A DNA stretch of 64,000 nucleotides from Fortiea sp. LEGE XX443 (GTDB lineage: Bacteria; Cyanobacteriota; Cyanobacteriia; Cyanobacteriales; Nostocaceae): NCBI RefSeq assembly GCF_015206815.1, contig NZ_JADEXZ010000010.1:41277-105276 (forward strand), read 5' to 3'. A program made the position numbers and the translations under genes. The notes beneath the pieces were generated by a model. The model saw only the letters and a program-made list of their open reading frames with translations. It was not told the DNA's origin and did no database searches. Below are positions 47,384 to 57,478 of the stretch, piece after piece. Each line of letters begins with the position of its first letter. Within the stretch, counting starts at the first letter, position 1.

Positions 47384-47812
47384 TAAAAATCCCCGTGGCA
47401 CTCATTTTCAAATTGACTACTGCTGGATTAAGCCTGAGATTGGTGAGTCGAAGAACTTACTTAGTAGTACTTCACTTGTTTTAAAGTAGAAGTTTTCTAA
47501 AAATTTGGTAAATTAATTGACTCACCACTTTAGAGAACTATCCAGTGCTGACACTTGAGATGGACAAGTTACAGCTAAAATAGTCACCTATTTACTAGGT
47601 GCTTACCTTTAGTAGTGTAACTCACTAAAAAAGTGCTGAGTGCCAATGAAAGCGCTGAGTTGAAAGCTCTGTGAGCGTTGCGGGGCGCAAGCTAGTACTA
47701 AGTAACGAATATGCAGAATTTTGTATTCCAATACAACATACCCAACACTGATTTTTTTGGTAGCAGAATAGCAGATAAATCTACCTTTGGATGGATTACT
47801 CAGCACTTTACC
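47384..47812. other. intergenic, no gene
   Basis: About 430 bp. A 65-codon minus-strand frame (47609-47806) lacks coding character and I reject it. Only short repeat-like pieces such as GTGCTGAGT are present. Confidence 0.55.
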
Positions 47813-48856
47813 TTAGTGGATTGGTGTCCAATTTATCCAATCTTGAGGCTTGAGGAAAGTTTCATACAATTCGGCTTCGGGGGAATTGGGTTCAGGCTGA
47901 TAACCATATTCCCAGCGTACCAAGGGTGGTAAAGACATGAGAATGGATTCTGTGCGTCCGTTGGTTTGGAGTCCAAAAATTGTCCCCCGGTCGTAAACCA
48001 AGTTAAATTCAACGTACCGACCGCGACGGTAGAGTTGAAAATTCCGTTCGCGATCGCCATACTCTATTCCGTCTCGGCGTTCTACAATGGGCGCGTAGGC
48101 TGGCAAAAAGGCTCGGCCACAGCCTTGGATAAAAGCAAATAAATCTTCCCAAGTCCGTTGTTCTACTACTCCAACTTTGTCACTGTAATCAGCGGCTGGG
48201 CCATTGGGGTTGGGGCCGCGATACAAAGCACCTTGACCATCTTGATAGTCAAAAAACAAACCACCTACACCCCGTGTCTCATTGCGGTGTTTGAGATAAA
48301 AATATTCATCGCACCAACGCTTAAATACTGGATAATACTCGTCGTGGTGTTGGTCACAAGCTTGTTTCAGGGTTTGATGAAAATGGGCAGCATCTTCCGC
48401 AAAAGGGTAGTAAGGTGTCAAGTCAGCACCACCACCAAACCACCAGACTGGCCCTGCTTCAAAATAACGGTAGTTTAAATGAACTGTGGGGACATAAGGA
48501 TTGCGGGGATGTAATACCAAAGAAGTACCTGTGGCATAAAATTTGTGTCCCTCGGCTTCCGGGCGTTGGTCTAGAATTGATTTTGGCAGATGAGAACCCC
48601 AAACTTCAGAAAAATTTACACCTGCTTGTTCAAAGATTTTACCTTCACGCAGCACACGCGATCGCCCACCACCACCCTCTGGGCGTTCCCAAGCATCTTC
48701 CTGAAACTTACCAACACCATCTAGATCGCTCAAAGCCTGGGTAATTTCGTCTTGCAGCTGTTTCATCCACTGACTCACCCTAGCTTTAGCATCCGTTGGT
48801 GGTAAAAATTTGGATGATACTGCTTTTAACGTTGGCGCGTGCGAATTAGTCAACAT
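47813..48856 (-). CDS. hemF: oxygen-dependent coproporphyrinogen III oxidase
   Basis: 347 residues. Conserved stretches [57 protein letters not shown] and [12 protein letters not shown]. It converts coproporphyrinogen III to protoporphyrinogen IX with O2 in heme and chlorophyll synthesis. Single gene. Confidence 0.96.
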   Translation of the reverse strand: MLTNSHAPTLKAVSSKFLPPTDAKARVSQWMKQLQDEITQALSDLDGVGKFQEDAWERPEGGGGRSRVLREGKIFEQAGVNFSEVWGSHLPKSILDQRPEAEGHKFYATGTSLVLHPRNPYVPTVHLNYRYFEAGPVWWFGGGADLTPYYPFAEDAAHFHQTLKQACDQHHDEYYPVFKRWCDEYFYLKHRNETRGVGGLFFDYQDGQGALYRGPNPNGPAADYSDKVGVVEQRTWEDLFAFIQGCGRAFLPAYAPIVERRDGIEYGDRERNFQLYRRGRYVEFNLVYDRGTIFGLQTNGRTESILMSLPPLVRWEYGYQPEPNSPEAELYETFLKPQDWINWTPIH

Positions 48857-49299
48857 AGAGATTCCCGAACCTTAATTACAATTGCCAAAAAGCCAGAAAT
48901 TTTTAGTTAAAAATTTGTAGGCAATACGAACCTGTTTTTAGCTCGACTTGCTTAAACTACTTTTGTCTTAGTTGTCAAGCTTTTACATGATTGATGTGTA
49001 TGACTAGAGTTATTTTCCCTCAAATGCGTATAGGCTTGTATATTGACTGAGTTTTTTTTGTACTTCTTGATGGGAACATTCTGGTTTTCAACCAGCTTCT
49101 AGCAAGTTAGCATATGCCGTAGCAATGATGGTGATGCCCTGCAAGCCTTGGTTTCCAGCCCTAGCAACCTTGTTGTTATTTGTTCCTAATCGGTGGCTGC
49201 TATCTCGAAAACAATATTGAGAAATGTTACGCAAGAGCAACCATAATTGCTCACCATACCAGAGTTCCCAGCAAGTTTGTAGCGAGGAGGATAAGGTAA
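48857..49299. other. intergenic, no gene
   Basis: 443 bp without a supported frame. It should include the hemF promoter (left) and the upstream region of the 49300 gene (right) with a GAGGAGGATAAGG ribosome-binding region just before it. Confidence 0.55.
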
Positions 49300-49824
49300 A
49301 TGCGAGGTTGGTTATCTAAATTCATCCACCGCAAACGTCGTCGGTTTTGTGCGTCTCTAGTACGGACGTACCGAGAAATTAGTGACGCTTCAGTAGATGA
49401 ATTGTGGCAAAAAGTAGTTGATCTAACAGATGTTTCCTGGCATCCTCTACTAAAAAGTACCAACGTCCCCTACGGATTAGTACCCAAACCTGGCTTAATT
49501 TACCTGGCTGTCACACGCTTTTCGCCATTTCCTATCCGTATATTTGTGGAGCGAGTTAATCCCAGAGAATTACTGAGTGTGAGAGTGATGGCAATTCCTG
49601 GAGTGGAAGAGCGAGTTACTTATCAAGTTGAATCTACTGTTTGTGGTACTTGTTTATCGTATTCTGTAACACTTAAAGGCTGGTTATCCCCTCTGATTTG
49701 GTCATTGTCTCGTCCTTATGCAGATCAGGTTGCACGTTCTTTAGTTGAAGCCGTAGAAAATGCCGCCGTGCAAGCGGTATCCCGCAAGAAAAAATCACTT
49801 AAAGATAGTTGTTTTGATTTTTAG
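49300..49824 (+). CDS. SRPBCC/START-like hypothetical protein
   Basis: 174 residues with a strong GAGGAGG site upstream of ATG. A basic N-terminus (FIHRKRRRF) precedes TYREISDASVDELWQKVVDL, and SYSVTLKGWLSPLIWSLSRP, fitting the SRPBCC fold (polyketide cyclase/dehydrase-like) in general form. Ligand unknown. Confidence 0.7.
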   Translation: MRGWLSKFIHRKRRRFCASLVRTYREISDASVDELWQKVVDLTDVSWHPLLKSTNVPYGLVPKPGLIYLAVTRFSPFPIRIFVERVNPRELLSVRVMAIPGVEERVTYQVESTVCGTCLSYSVTLKGWLSPLIWSLSRPYADQVARSLVEAVENAAVQAVSRKKKSLKDSCFDF

Positions 49825-50161
49825 AAGCTAGAGGAAAGTGTGAGTCTGAAGGATGAAGTGTGTACACACCCAAAGGATGGCTTGCCGCAGGCTAGTACAA
49901 GAAGGCAAAAGTAAAAAGAAAGAGTACTCATACCGAAAGCTTTTTACCCATTTCAAATAGTCTGCTTCTCTTACAAAGTTTGGCGGGACGGAAACCGACA
50001 CCGCCAACTTTGCGCTATTTCCGCCAAGCTGTACTAGTAGAAATTTTTTAGCTTTCATCCTTGATTCATCTCTAGTGCGTTACTCCCAAGAAAGTTAAGA
50101 TTCTATTAGGTAAGAATAAAAATTTCTTAAATTTTTTTACGGCGGTAATGCTGAAAACACT
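49825..50161. repeat. intergenic with inverted-repeat element
   Basis: CAAAGTTTGGCGG at 49974-49986 pairs with CCGCCAACTTTG at 50001-50012 (one base bulged). Nearby is a second CCGCCAAGCT. The surrounding ~150 bp are open on the minus strand (AKLAVSVSVPPNF, then LKWVKSFRYEYS) but look like a dispersed repeat rather than a gene. Confidence 0.55.
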
Positions 50162-51256
50162 ATGTACGATGTCCTAGATTCCCGCTCAGTCTTAGAAGTG
50201 TTGCGACCTGTGCAAGACCCAGAACTCCGCAAGAGTCTGGTAGAACTGAATATGATTCGCAACGTCAACATTGACAATGGCAAGGTTAGCTTCACTTTGG
50301 TGTTGACTACACCCGCTTGCCCCTTACGTGAATTTATTGTCGAAGACTGTAAAAAAGCTGTAAAAAAACTACCTGGTGTTACTGAAATAAATGTAGAAGT
50401 AACAGCAGAAACACCCCAGCAAAAAAATTTACCTGATGCCACCGGCACCCTGCGCGATCGCAATGGTGTTCCTGGTGTGAAAAATATTTTGGCGGTTTCC
50501 AGTGGTAAAGGTGGTGTGGGTAAAAGCACGGTAGCCGTCAACGTAGCCGTCGCCCTTGCCCAAACAGGTGCAAAAGTTGGGTTGCTTGATGCCGATATCT
50601 ACGGCCCCAACGATCCCACCATGCTGGGACTAGCTGATGCTCAAATTGTCGTCCGTTCCACAGAAAAAGGTGAAGTTTTAGAACCTGCTTTTAATCACGG
50701 TGTCAAATTAGTCTCAATGGGCTTTTTGATTGACAAAGATCAGCCTGTAATTTGGCGGGGACCGATGCTGAATGGTGTAATTCGCCAGTTTCTCTACCAA
50801 GTGGAATGGGGAGAACTAGACTATTTAATTGTTGATATGCCACCGGGAACTGGTGATGCCCAGTTAACTTTAACTCAAGCCGTACCAATGGCTGGAGCCG
50901 TAATTGTCACCACACCACAAACTGTTGCTTTGTTAGATGCCCGCAAAGGATTGCGGATGTTCCAGCAAATGAACGTCCCAGTTTTGGGAATAGTAGAAAA
51001 CATGAGCTACTTCATTCCCCCCGATATGCCAGATAAACAGTACGATATTTTTGGTTCTGGTGGTGGTTCTAAAACCGCCACAGAATTAGGAGTTCCCTTA
51101 CTAGGCTGCGTACCCCTAGAGATTTCTACTAGGGTTGGTGGTGACAGTGGTGTGCCGATTGTCGTGGCTGAACCTAATTCGGCCTCTGCTAAAGCATTAA
51201 AAGCGATCGCTCTTACCATAGCGGGTAAAGTATCAGTCGCCGCGCTGACAGCGTAA
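50162..51256 (+). CDS. Mrp/NBP35-family P-loop iron-sulfur carrier
   Basis: 364 residues. N-terminal MIP18-like domain (VLRPVQDPELRKSLVELNMI) and ATPase with deviant Walker A SSGKGGVGKST and YLIVDMPPGTGDAQLTLTQ. Members carry Fe-S clusters to target proteins. The CxxC cluster motif is absent: ENMSYFIPPDMPD stands where others have ENMSYFICPHC, as I remember for cyanobacterial Mrp. Confidence 0.92.
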   Translation: MYDVLDSRSVLEVLRPVQDPELRKSLVELNMIRNVNIDNGKVSFTLVLTTPACPLREFIVEDCKKAVKKLPGVTEINVEVTAETPQQKNLPDATGTLRDRNGVPGVKNILAVSSGKGGVGKSTVAVNVAVALAQTGAKVGLLDADIYGPNDPTMLGLADAQIVVRSTEKGEVLEPAFNHGVKLVSMGFLIDKDQPVIWRGPMLNGVIRQFLYQVEWGELDYLIVDMPPGTGDAQLTLTQAVPMAGAVIVTTPQTVALLDARKGLRMFQQMNVPVLGIVENMSYFIPPDMPDKQYDIFGSGGGSKTATELGVPLLGCVPLEISTRVGGDSGVPIVVAEPNSASAKALKAIALTIAGKVSVAALTA

Positions 51257-51354
51257 ATTTGAATTTTTGTCTGATTCCTGGGCGATCGCCTGGGAATACA
51301 GATTATTAGTCGTCAATAAATTTAAGTCTTCAAACTAAAGTCTAAAATCGCACA

Positions 51355-52734
51355 ATGTTATTAAAACGTTCGCTCCCCAAAATTCGCTGGAAATCTTGGG
51401 TTAAGCCTTGGCAACAAGTAGATTGGTTATTATTTTGTTTGCCTGTTGCTGCCAGTATCTTTGGCGGCCTTATGATCTTGAGTACAGAACTGAAACAACC
51501 TGTCACAGACTGGTGGTGGCACTGGTTAGTATCTGGCATTGGTGTTTTCATAGCGTTGTTTTTAGCTCGTATCCGCTACGAAAATTTACTTCAATGGCAT
51601 TGGATTACATACGCTCTCACTAACATGAGCTTGATTGCGGTGATGCTGGCTGGTACTAGTGCCAAAGGCGCACAGCGTTGGATTAGTGTTGCTGGTTTTA
51701 ATGTCCAACCGTCAGAATTTGCCAAAATTGGCATCATTATTACCCTAGCGGCTTTACTGCATAAGCGAACAGCGGCTTCCCTCGACAATGTTTTTCGTGC
51801 CTTGGCAATTACTGCTATTCCTTGGGGACTAATATTTTTGCAGCCAGATTTGGCTACATCCTTAGTATTTGGGGCGATCGTTTTGGGGATGCTCTACTGG
51901 GCTAATGCTAACCCTGGTTGGCTCATTCTGTTAATTTCTCCTGTAATCTCCGCCATTTTGTTTAGCATTCACTGGCCGTTACCAGAACCAATCGACTTGT
52001 TTAAAGTGCTAGATTTTGCGCTTTTAGGATTTAAAGAAATAGCTCTTGAGCCTTTAGGATTTCTTAAAGAAGTAGCTCTTACTCCTTTAGGAATTGTTTG
52101 GGCATTTGCGATGGCAATTTTGGGTTGGCTAACATTACCTTGGCGGCGATTTGGTTTTGGTGCTATTGGTGCTTGGACTCTCAATATCTTGGGTGGTGAA
52201 CTAGGCATTTTCGCCTGGAACCATGTTTTAAAACCCTATCAAAAAGCCCGTCTCACGGTTTTTACTGACCCCGATCATGATCCCCTAGGTGCAGGTTATC
52301 ACCTCATTCAATCGCGGATAGCCATTGGTGCGGGAGAAGTTTGGGGATGGGGTTTATTTAAGGGGCCAATGACACAACTAAATTTTGTCCCCGAACAGCA
52401 TACAGACTTTATTTTCTCCGCAGTGGGTGAAGAATTTGGTTTTATTGGTTGTTTGGTAGTATTATTCGTTTTTTGCTTGATTTGCTTCCGTTTGCTGCAT
52501 GTAGCACAAACAGCTAAAGACAACTTTGGTTCGTTATTGGCGATTGGTGTTTTGTCAATGATCATGTTTCAGTTAATTGTTAATGTTGGTATGACTGTTG
52601 GTTTAGCACCCGTAGCCGGAATTCCGTTGCCTTGGATGAGTTACGGACGTTCTGCTATGCTGACTAATTTCATCGGTTTAGGAATAGTAGAATCCGTAGC
52701 AAATTTCCGACAACGGCAGAAGTACTATTTATGA
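51355..52734 (+). CDS. rodA: rod-shape determining protein RodA (SEDS glycosyltransferase)
   Basis: 459 residues, SEDS fold with about 10 membrane helices. FNVQPSEFAKIGIIITLAAL, FLQPDLATSLVF, GWGLFKGPMTQLNFVPEQHTDFIFS, and C-terminal VAGIPLPWMSYGRSAML with family Ser/Asp/Glu positions. It polymerises lipid II for peripheral wall growth with a PBP2 partner. Odd: an expanded loop at ~220-245 made of repeated LGFKEIALEP / LGFLKEVALTP segments. Confidence 0.92.
   Translation: MLLKRSLPKIRWKSWVKPWQQVDWLLFCLPVAASIFGGLMILSTELKQPVTDWWWHWLVSGIGVFIALFLARIRYENLLQWHWITYALTNMSLIAVMLAGTSAKGAQRWISVAGFNVQPSEFAKIGIIITLAALLHKRTAASLDNVFRALAITAIPWGLIFLQPDLATSLVFGAIVLGMLYWANANPGWLILLISPVISAILFSIHWPLPEPIDLFKVLDFALLGFKEIALEPLGFLKEVALTPLGIVWAFAMAILGWLTLPWRRFGFGAIGAWTLNILGGELGIFAWNHVLKPYQKARLTVFTDPDHDPLGAGYHLIQSRIAIGAGEVWGWGLFKGPMTQLNFVPEQHTDFIFSAVGEEFGFIGCLVVLFVFCLICFRLLHVAQTAKDNFGSLLAIGVLSMIMFQLIVNVGMTVGLAPVAGIPLPWMSYGRSAMLTNFIGLGIVESVANFRQRQKYYL
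52021..52095 (+). repeat. in-frame tandem duplication inside rodA
   Basis: Unit 52021-52050 is followed by a related unit 52051-52083 with three extra bases, and then a partial third copy (CCTTTAGGAATT). The result is repeated LG(F)xKExALxP segments in a loop. Confidence 0.75.
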
Positions 52735-52835
52735 GTCATTAGTCAATGGTTAATAGTTTTAGCGCAAATAACAAGTAACCAATGACAAAGGACAAGTATT
52801 AAGCTATTAACAGTAAATCAGCGAAGGTAAAAATC

Positions 52836-53033
52836 ATGATTCTGCCTGGAGCAACTGTTCGCGTCAATAATCCCGCAGATACCTACTATCGTTACGAAGG
52901 ACTCGTACAACGGGTAAGTGATGGCAAAGTAGCTGTATTGTTTGAAGGTGGCAACTGGGATAAATTAATTACCTTTCGCCTCTCAGAGTTGGAACTTGTA
53001 GACACCACAGCCGGACGAAAAAAAGCAAAATAG
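52836..53033 (+). CDS. ndhS: NAD(P)H-quinone oxidoreductase subunit S
   Basis: 65 residues: [22 protein letters not shown], then [21 protein letters not shown]. Short SH3-like protein matching NdhS (CRR31-type) of the NDH-1 complex, the subunit that helps ferredoxin bind in cyclic electron flow. Short length is normal. Stands alone. Confidence 0.9.
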   Translation: MILPGATVRVNNPADTYYRYEGLVQRVSDGKVAVLFEGGNWDKLITFRLSELELVDTTAGRKKAK

Positions 53034-53134
53034 GATTTTTGTTAACAGTCAATAGTCAAAAAGCTGTGGACTATTGACTATTCACTCAGCACGGGCTGAA
53101 CGCCCCGCTACCGCTAACAGCACTCAGCACTATC

Positions 53135-53791
53135 ATGCGCCTTCCTTTACCACAGTTTGCCACAAGCGATCGCCACCCCAACCACATTGCGGAGGTGATT
53201 GAGACTAATACCACCGAGTTTCTGGCACAGTGCTTAGAACCAGAAGACTTAAGCTTTCCAGCTATGCCACCTTTTGGTAGTTGGGTTTGTGCTGTGGATG
53301 AAGAATCAGGCAATCAAGTGTATGCTGTGGTGTCTTATGCCACAACTATGCCCATAGATTCCATACATCGGGCGGTGGCTCTGGGGTTGTCATTGCAGGA
53401 TTTACGTGAAGAACAACCCCAGATATTTGCCATGCTGAAAACCGAATTTCGGGCGGCGATTGTTGGTTTTGCACTACCTTGCCAGGATTCCCATGAAATC
53501 CCCAGAATATATCAGTATCTACCACCTCGTCCGCCGCAAATTCATCAAGCTGTTTATCGATGTGAAGCCGAAGCAATCATTAAATTTACAGAAAACCTAG
53601 ATTTTTTACGCACATTATTGTCTGTAAACGGTGCGCCAGTTGAGTCCTTAGCCGCCGCAGCCATTCGAGATGTTTACCAGTTACGCAAAGCTGATAGAGA
53701 ATGGCTTGTTAAGGCAGGACGGATGCTGAGTGTGCTGTTGAAAGACGACTATGATCGCTTACGTTTTATTTTGAGTCAAATCCATCCATAG
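53135..53791 (+). CDS. HAS-barrel domain protein (cyanobacterial)
   Basis: 218 residues. N-terminal beta-barrel-like domain (FATSDRHPNHIAEVIETNTTEF, FGSWVCAVDEESGNQVYAVVSY) followed by a helical half with AEAIIKFTENLDFLRTLLS. The HAS-barrel is known from HerA ATPases, but this protein has no ATPase domain. Function unknown; family restricted to cyanobacteria as I recall. Confidence 0.75.
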   Translation: MRLPLPQFATSDRHPNHIAEVIETNTTEFLAQCLEPEDLSFPAMPPFGSWVCAVDEESGNQVYAVVSYATTMPIDSIHRAVALGLSLQDLREEQPQIFAMLKTEFRAAIVGFALPCQDSHEIPRIYQYLPPRPPQIHQAVYRCEAEAIIKFTENLDFLRTLLSVNGAPVESLAAAAIRDVYQLRKADREWLVKAGRMLSVLLKDDYDRLRFILSQIHP

Positions 53792-53874
53792 GTAGTTCGT
53801 TCTTAAACAATTACCTAGGTAGTTTAAAATAAGTTTTTTTATTTTTCAGGGTAGCTTCTATAAGTATTTATTTT

Positions 53875-53908
53875 AAATTAGCGATCGCCTAAATGCGATC
53901 GCTAATTT
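53875..53908. terminator. hairpin built from two HIP1 palindromes
   Basis: AAATTAGCGATCGC at 53875-53888 pairs perfectly with GCGATCGCTAATTT at 53895-53908 (loop CTAAAT). It lies 84 bp after a stop codon and 25 bp before the next start, so it can act as terminator or leader hairpin. Confidence 0.75.
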
Positions 53909-53933
53909 ACCATATCCTCTTTAAATCCTACCT

Positions 53934-56036
53934 ATGGAACCAGTATTACAAGTTCTTGCTCAAGAACCAGTCATTCCCTTGGCAATTTTGCTGGTGGTTA
54001 TTTTAGTTGTACCCATCCTGTTTGAGCGTCTCAGGCTACCAGGTTTAGTTGGTTTGGTATTTTCTGGAGTCGTACTTGGCCCATCAGGCTGGAATCTATT
54101 TCCTGCTGATTTGCCAATAATAGACCTACTATCTGACATTGGCTTAGTTTATTTGATGTTTTTAGTAGGCTTAGAACAGGACTTTGGGAAGTTACACCAG
54201 AATCAAAAACGCTCTTTGGGATTTGCTGGCTTCACCTTCTTGATCCCTTTTTTGACGGGAATCTTGGTAGGCAGAATTTTTGGCTTTGCTTGGAATACAT
54301 CTATATTAATGGGTTGTTTATTTGCTTCCTATACCCTTTTGGCATATCCCATTATGAGCCGCTTGGGAGTTGTTAATAATCAAGCTGTGAGCGCCACTAT
54401 TGGAGCTACAATATTTACTGATATTAGCGTTCTTCTGGTATTAGCTGTTTGTGTAATTAGTCTACAAGTAGATGTGTTTAGTTTATCTAATCTACTCATT
54501 TTATTAGGTCGGTTAATCGTTTACTCAACGATTATTGTAGTAGGTTTTGATTGGGCTGGACAAGAATTTTTTCGCTGTTCTAGAGACGATGAAGGCAATA
54601 AAATTTTATTTGTATTACTCTCTGTATTTTTAGCAGTTATCAGCGCTCAATTTATCGGCATTGAAAAAATTGTCGGTGCTTTTTTGGCGGGTTTGGCGAT
54701 AAATGGAGTCATAGGTGAAAGCCCAGTTAAAGAAAAGGTGGTATTTATTGGTAGCGTCCTCTTTATTCCCATTTTTTTTGTTGACCTTGGTTTGCTGATT
54801 GATTTGCCTGCTTGGGGTAGAAGCATAACGACTTTAAAGTTAATGCTGTTAGTCGTATTTGGTGTCATTGTTAGCAAATTTCTCGCAGCATTGTTAGCAA
54901 AGTTCTTTTACCGCTACAACTGGCAAGAAATGTTAACTATGTGGTCTGTATCATTACCTCAAGTAAGTACGACACTAGCTGCGACTTTTGTAGGATATCG
55001 TGCTGGTTTGCTGTCAATTGAAGTGTTACATAGTGTTGTAGTGTTGATGCTGATTACATCAACATTGGGGCCGTTGCTCACCAGTCGCCTAGCCGTGGCT
55101 TTAACACCACCCATACCGGAACCAGTAATTATAAATTTACTTGAACAAAAAACAGCCGAAAACCGCAGTAATTTTACTATAGTTGTACCTATATATAATC
55201 CTCAGTCTCAGCATTACTTAATTGAAATGGCGGCCTTATTAGCCCGTCGGGAAAATAGCAAAATTATACCGTTAACTATTGCTAAAATTGCGGCTCGTAT
55301 GGATGCTGCACACTTAGAAGCATCTCTGCAACGGAGCGAGCGGTTACTAGCAAAAGCGACAGATCAAAGTCTTAGCTTGGGAATAGAAGCAATACCTTTG
55401 CTGCGGATTGATGATGCCTTTGCGCCAGGAATTAGCAGAGCAGCGCGGGAGCAAAAAGCCAGTTTAATTGTTATGGGTTGGGGTAAACGTACTGATTTGC
55501 GATCGCGTTTATTTGGCAATGTGATTGATGCTGTACTTTGGACATCTCATTGTCCTGTGGCGGTGACACGTCTGGTGGAATCACCCCATAAAATTCAGCG
55601 CATCCTAGTACCATTAGAAAATTTAACTTCACCTGCATTGCTTATACAGTTTGCTCAAATGCTGGCAGAAGCCAATCAAGCCCAAGTTACGGTTTTAAAT
55701 GTGTGCGATCGCCGCATTAGTTCTAGTAAAATCGCAGCTAGGCGATCGCACCTCTCTCTTTTAGTCTCACAATTAGCTCAGGTAAATCCCCCAGACATTC
55801 AAATCATTACTCATGAAAATGTTGCCCAAGCAATTTTGCAGGCAGCACGATTGTATGACTTAGTAGTGTTGCCTTTTATACGTAATTATACTATTCCTGG
55901 TGACTTAACCATGAGTGATGTCACGACTCAGGTAGCAAGGCAACTTACTTGCTCCATTGTCATGCTGAAAGAGGTAAAACGCACTCAAATCAGTACCATA
56001 CCTAAAAGTGTTACTAACACTACTTCCACTGTCTAA
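53934..56036 (+). CDS. CPA2 cation:proton antiporter with two USP domains
   Basis: 700 residues. About 12 membrane helices from 15 to 400 with CPA2-type features (LVLPxLFERLRLPGL-like start, GIEKIVGAFLAGLAIN). The C-terminus has two universal-stress-protein-like domains (about 405-540 and 555-690: SLIVMGWGKRTDLRSRLFGN and LVVLPFIRNYTIPGDL). Probably Na+/H+ or K+/H+ exchange in plasma or thylakoid membrane, gated by nucleotides through USP domains. RCK/TrkA-N is absent. Confidence 0.88.
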   Translation: MEPVLQVLAQEPVIPLAILLVVILVVPILFERLRLPGLVGLVFSGVVLGPSGWNLFPADLPIIDLLSDIGLVYLMFLVGLEQDFGKLHQNQKRSLGFAGFTFLIPFLTGILVGRIFGFAWNTSILMGCLFASYTLLAYPIMSRLGVVNNQAVSATIGATIFTDISVLLVLAVCVISLQVDVFSLSNLLILLGRLIVYSTIIVVGFDWAGQEFFRCSRDDEGNKILFVLLSVFLAVISAQFIGIEKIVGAFLAGLAINGVIGESPVKEKVVFIGSVLFIPIFFVDLGLLIDLPAWGRSITTLKLMLLVVFGVIVSKFLAALLAKFFYRYNWQEMLTMWSVSLPQVSTTLAATFVGYRAGLLSIEVLHSVVVLMLITSTLGPLLTSRLAVALTPPIPEPVIINLLEQKTAENRSNFTIVVPIYNPQSQHYLIEMAALLARRENSKIIPLTIAKIAARMDAAHLEASLQRSERLLAKATDQSLSLGIEAIPLLRIDDAFAPGISRAAREQKASLIVMGWGKRTDLRSRLFGNVIDAVLWTSHCPVAVTRLVESPHKIQRILVPLENLTSPALLIQFAQMLAEANQAQVTVLNVCDRRISSSKIAARRSHLSLLVSQLAQVNPPDIQIITHENVAQAILQAARLYDLVVLPFIRNYTIPGDLTMSDVTTQVARQLTCSIVMLKEVKRTQISTIPKSVTNTTSTV

Positions 56037-56382
56037 GGAATTTCCTGGTTTCACAAACCTAGAGATAGAATTTTGAACCTTCAGGTACATTAAAAGCCAG
56101 AACTGATAACGATTTTAGATTTTACAGGAAACTTTATTTTGTTGAAGATTTGATGAATTCTCAAGTAAAAATGCTCACGAATTAAGTGATGTTTGCTATT
56201 TTGCTAAATGAATTCTTCAGTAATTAAGTGTTAATGTAACGAAATTGCATACACAAAAAATTAGTCAATCCCAAAATACATTATTGATTAGCTCTGTTCG
56301 CCCTCCATTTTTGGATCTCGGCTGGGTACTCTAACAACAAGCTAAACAGCCACTACTAGTATCTGTAAATATCAGGAAAACT
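56037..56382. other. intergenic upstream of uxs
   Basis: 346 bp, AT-rich, no gene. Contains the promoter of the UDP-sugar genes, not localised. Confidence 0.55.
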
Positions 56383-57318
56383 ATGAGAATTTTGGTGACG
56401 GGCGGCGCTGGGTTTATTGGTTCCCATCTCATCGACCGACTAATACCCCAAGGACATGAAGTAATATGCTTAGATAATTTTTATACGGGTACTAAACGTA
56501 ATATTTTCAAATGGATGGGTCACCAAAACTTTGAGTTGATCCGCCACGACATCACTGACCCAATTCGTTTAGAAGTCGATCAAATCTACCACTTAGCTTG
56601 TCCAGCTTCCCCAGTACATTACCAGTACAACCCAGTTAAAACCGTTAAGACTAACGTGATGGGAACGCTGAATATGTTGGGGTTAGCTAAACGTGTCAAA
56701 GCAAGATTTTTGTTAGCTTCAACTAGCGAAGTTTACGGTGATCCGGAAGTTCATCCCCAAACTGAAGAATACAGAGGTAACGTTAATCCCATTGGACTGC
56801 GTTCATGTTACGACGAAGGCAAAAGAATTGCCGAAACTTTGGCATTTGACTACTACAGACAGAACAAAGTTGAGATTCGGGTTGCTCGAATATTTAACAC
56901 CTATGGCCCACGGATGTTAGAAAACGATGGTCGAGTAGTGAGCAACTTGGTTGTCCAAGCATTACGGGGGATTCCGTTAACCGTATACGGTGAAGGTACA
57001 CAAACACGTAGTTTTTGCTACGTATCAGATTTAGTAGAAGGTCTGATGCGACTGATGAATGGTGAATTTACTGGGCCAATAAATTTAGGTAATCCCGATG
57101 AATACACAATTTTAGAATTAGCACAGGCTGTGCAGAAGTTGGTGAATCCAGATGCCGAAATTAAATTTGAGCCGCTACCTTCTGATGATCCTCGTCGCCG
57201 TCGCCCCGATATTACAAAAGCAAAGACTTGGTTAAATTGGGAACCTACCATTCCTCTGCAAGAAGGGTTAAAACTGACAGTAGAGGATTTCCGCGATCGC
57301 ATCAAAAGCGATACTTAG
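56383..57318 (+). CDS. UDP-glucuronate decarboxylase (UDP-xylose synthase)
   Basis: 311 residues, extended [13 protein letters not shown] at the start, [14 protein letters not shown], catalytic Y and K in SCYDEGKR, and [10 protein letters not shown]. The [12 protein letters not shown] motif separates UXS from UDP-galactose epimerases. Makes UDP-xylose from UDP-glucuronate, the product of the next gene. 160 bp apart with a hairpin between. Confidence 0.93.
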   Translation: MRILVTGGAGFIGSHLIDRLIPQGHEVICLDNFYTGTKRNIFKWMGHQNFELIRHDITDPIRLEVDQIYHLACPASPVHYQYNPVKTVKTNVMGTLNMLGLAKRVKARFLLASTSEVYGDPEVHPQTEEYRGNVNPIGLRSCYDEGKRIAETLAFDYYRQNKVEIRVARIFNTYGPRMLENDGRVVSNLVVQALRGIPLTVYGEGTQTRSFCYVSDLVEGLMRLMNGEFTGPINLGNPDEYTILELAQAVQKLVNPDAEIKFEPLPSDDPRRRRPDITKAKTWLNWEPTIPLQEGLKLTVEDFRDRIKSDT

Positions 57319-57325
57319 GATTTAA

Positions 57326-57355
57326 GCTTCACAGCTTTGTCTACGGCTGTGAAGC
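57326..57355. terminator. 10-bp hairpin between uxs and ugd
   Basis: GCTTCACAGC at 57326-57335 and GCTGTGAAGC at 57346-57355 form a perfect stem around a 10-base loop. No T-run, so it may only attenuate or stabilise the transcript. Confidence 0.55.
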
Positions 57356-57478
57356 AGGTACAGGCTAGACTCTAGCCATTGCTCGTATTTGAGTGATTGG
57401 TTAATAGACGGTGTGTAGATGTCGTATTGACAACTTCTTTTTGAAGAACAACCCCAAAAAAGCGAGGAGTTAAATAAA

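Noticed and set aside
47609..47806. 65-codon minus-strand frame
   Set aside because: Overlaps heptamer-like repeats and has no start site signals.
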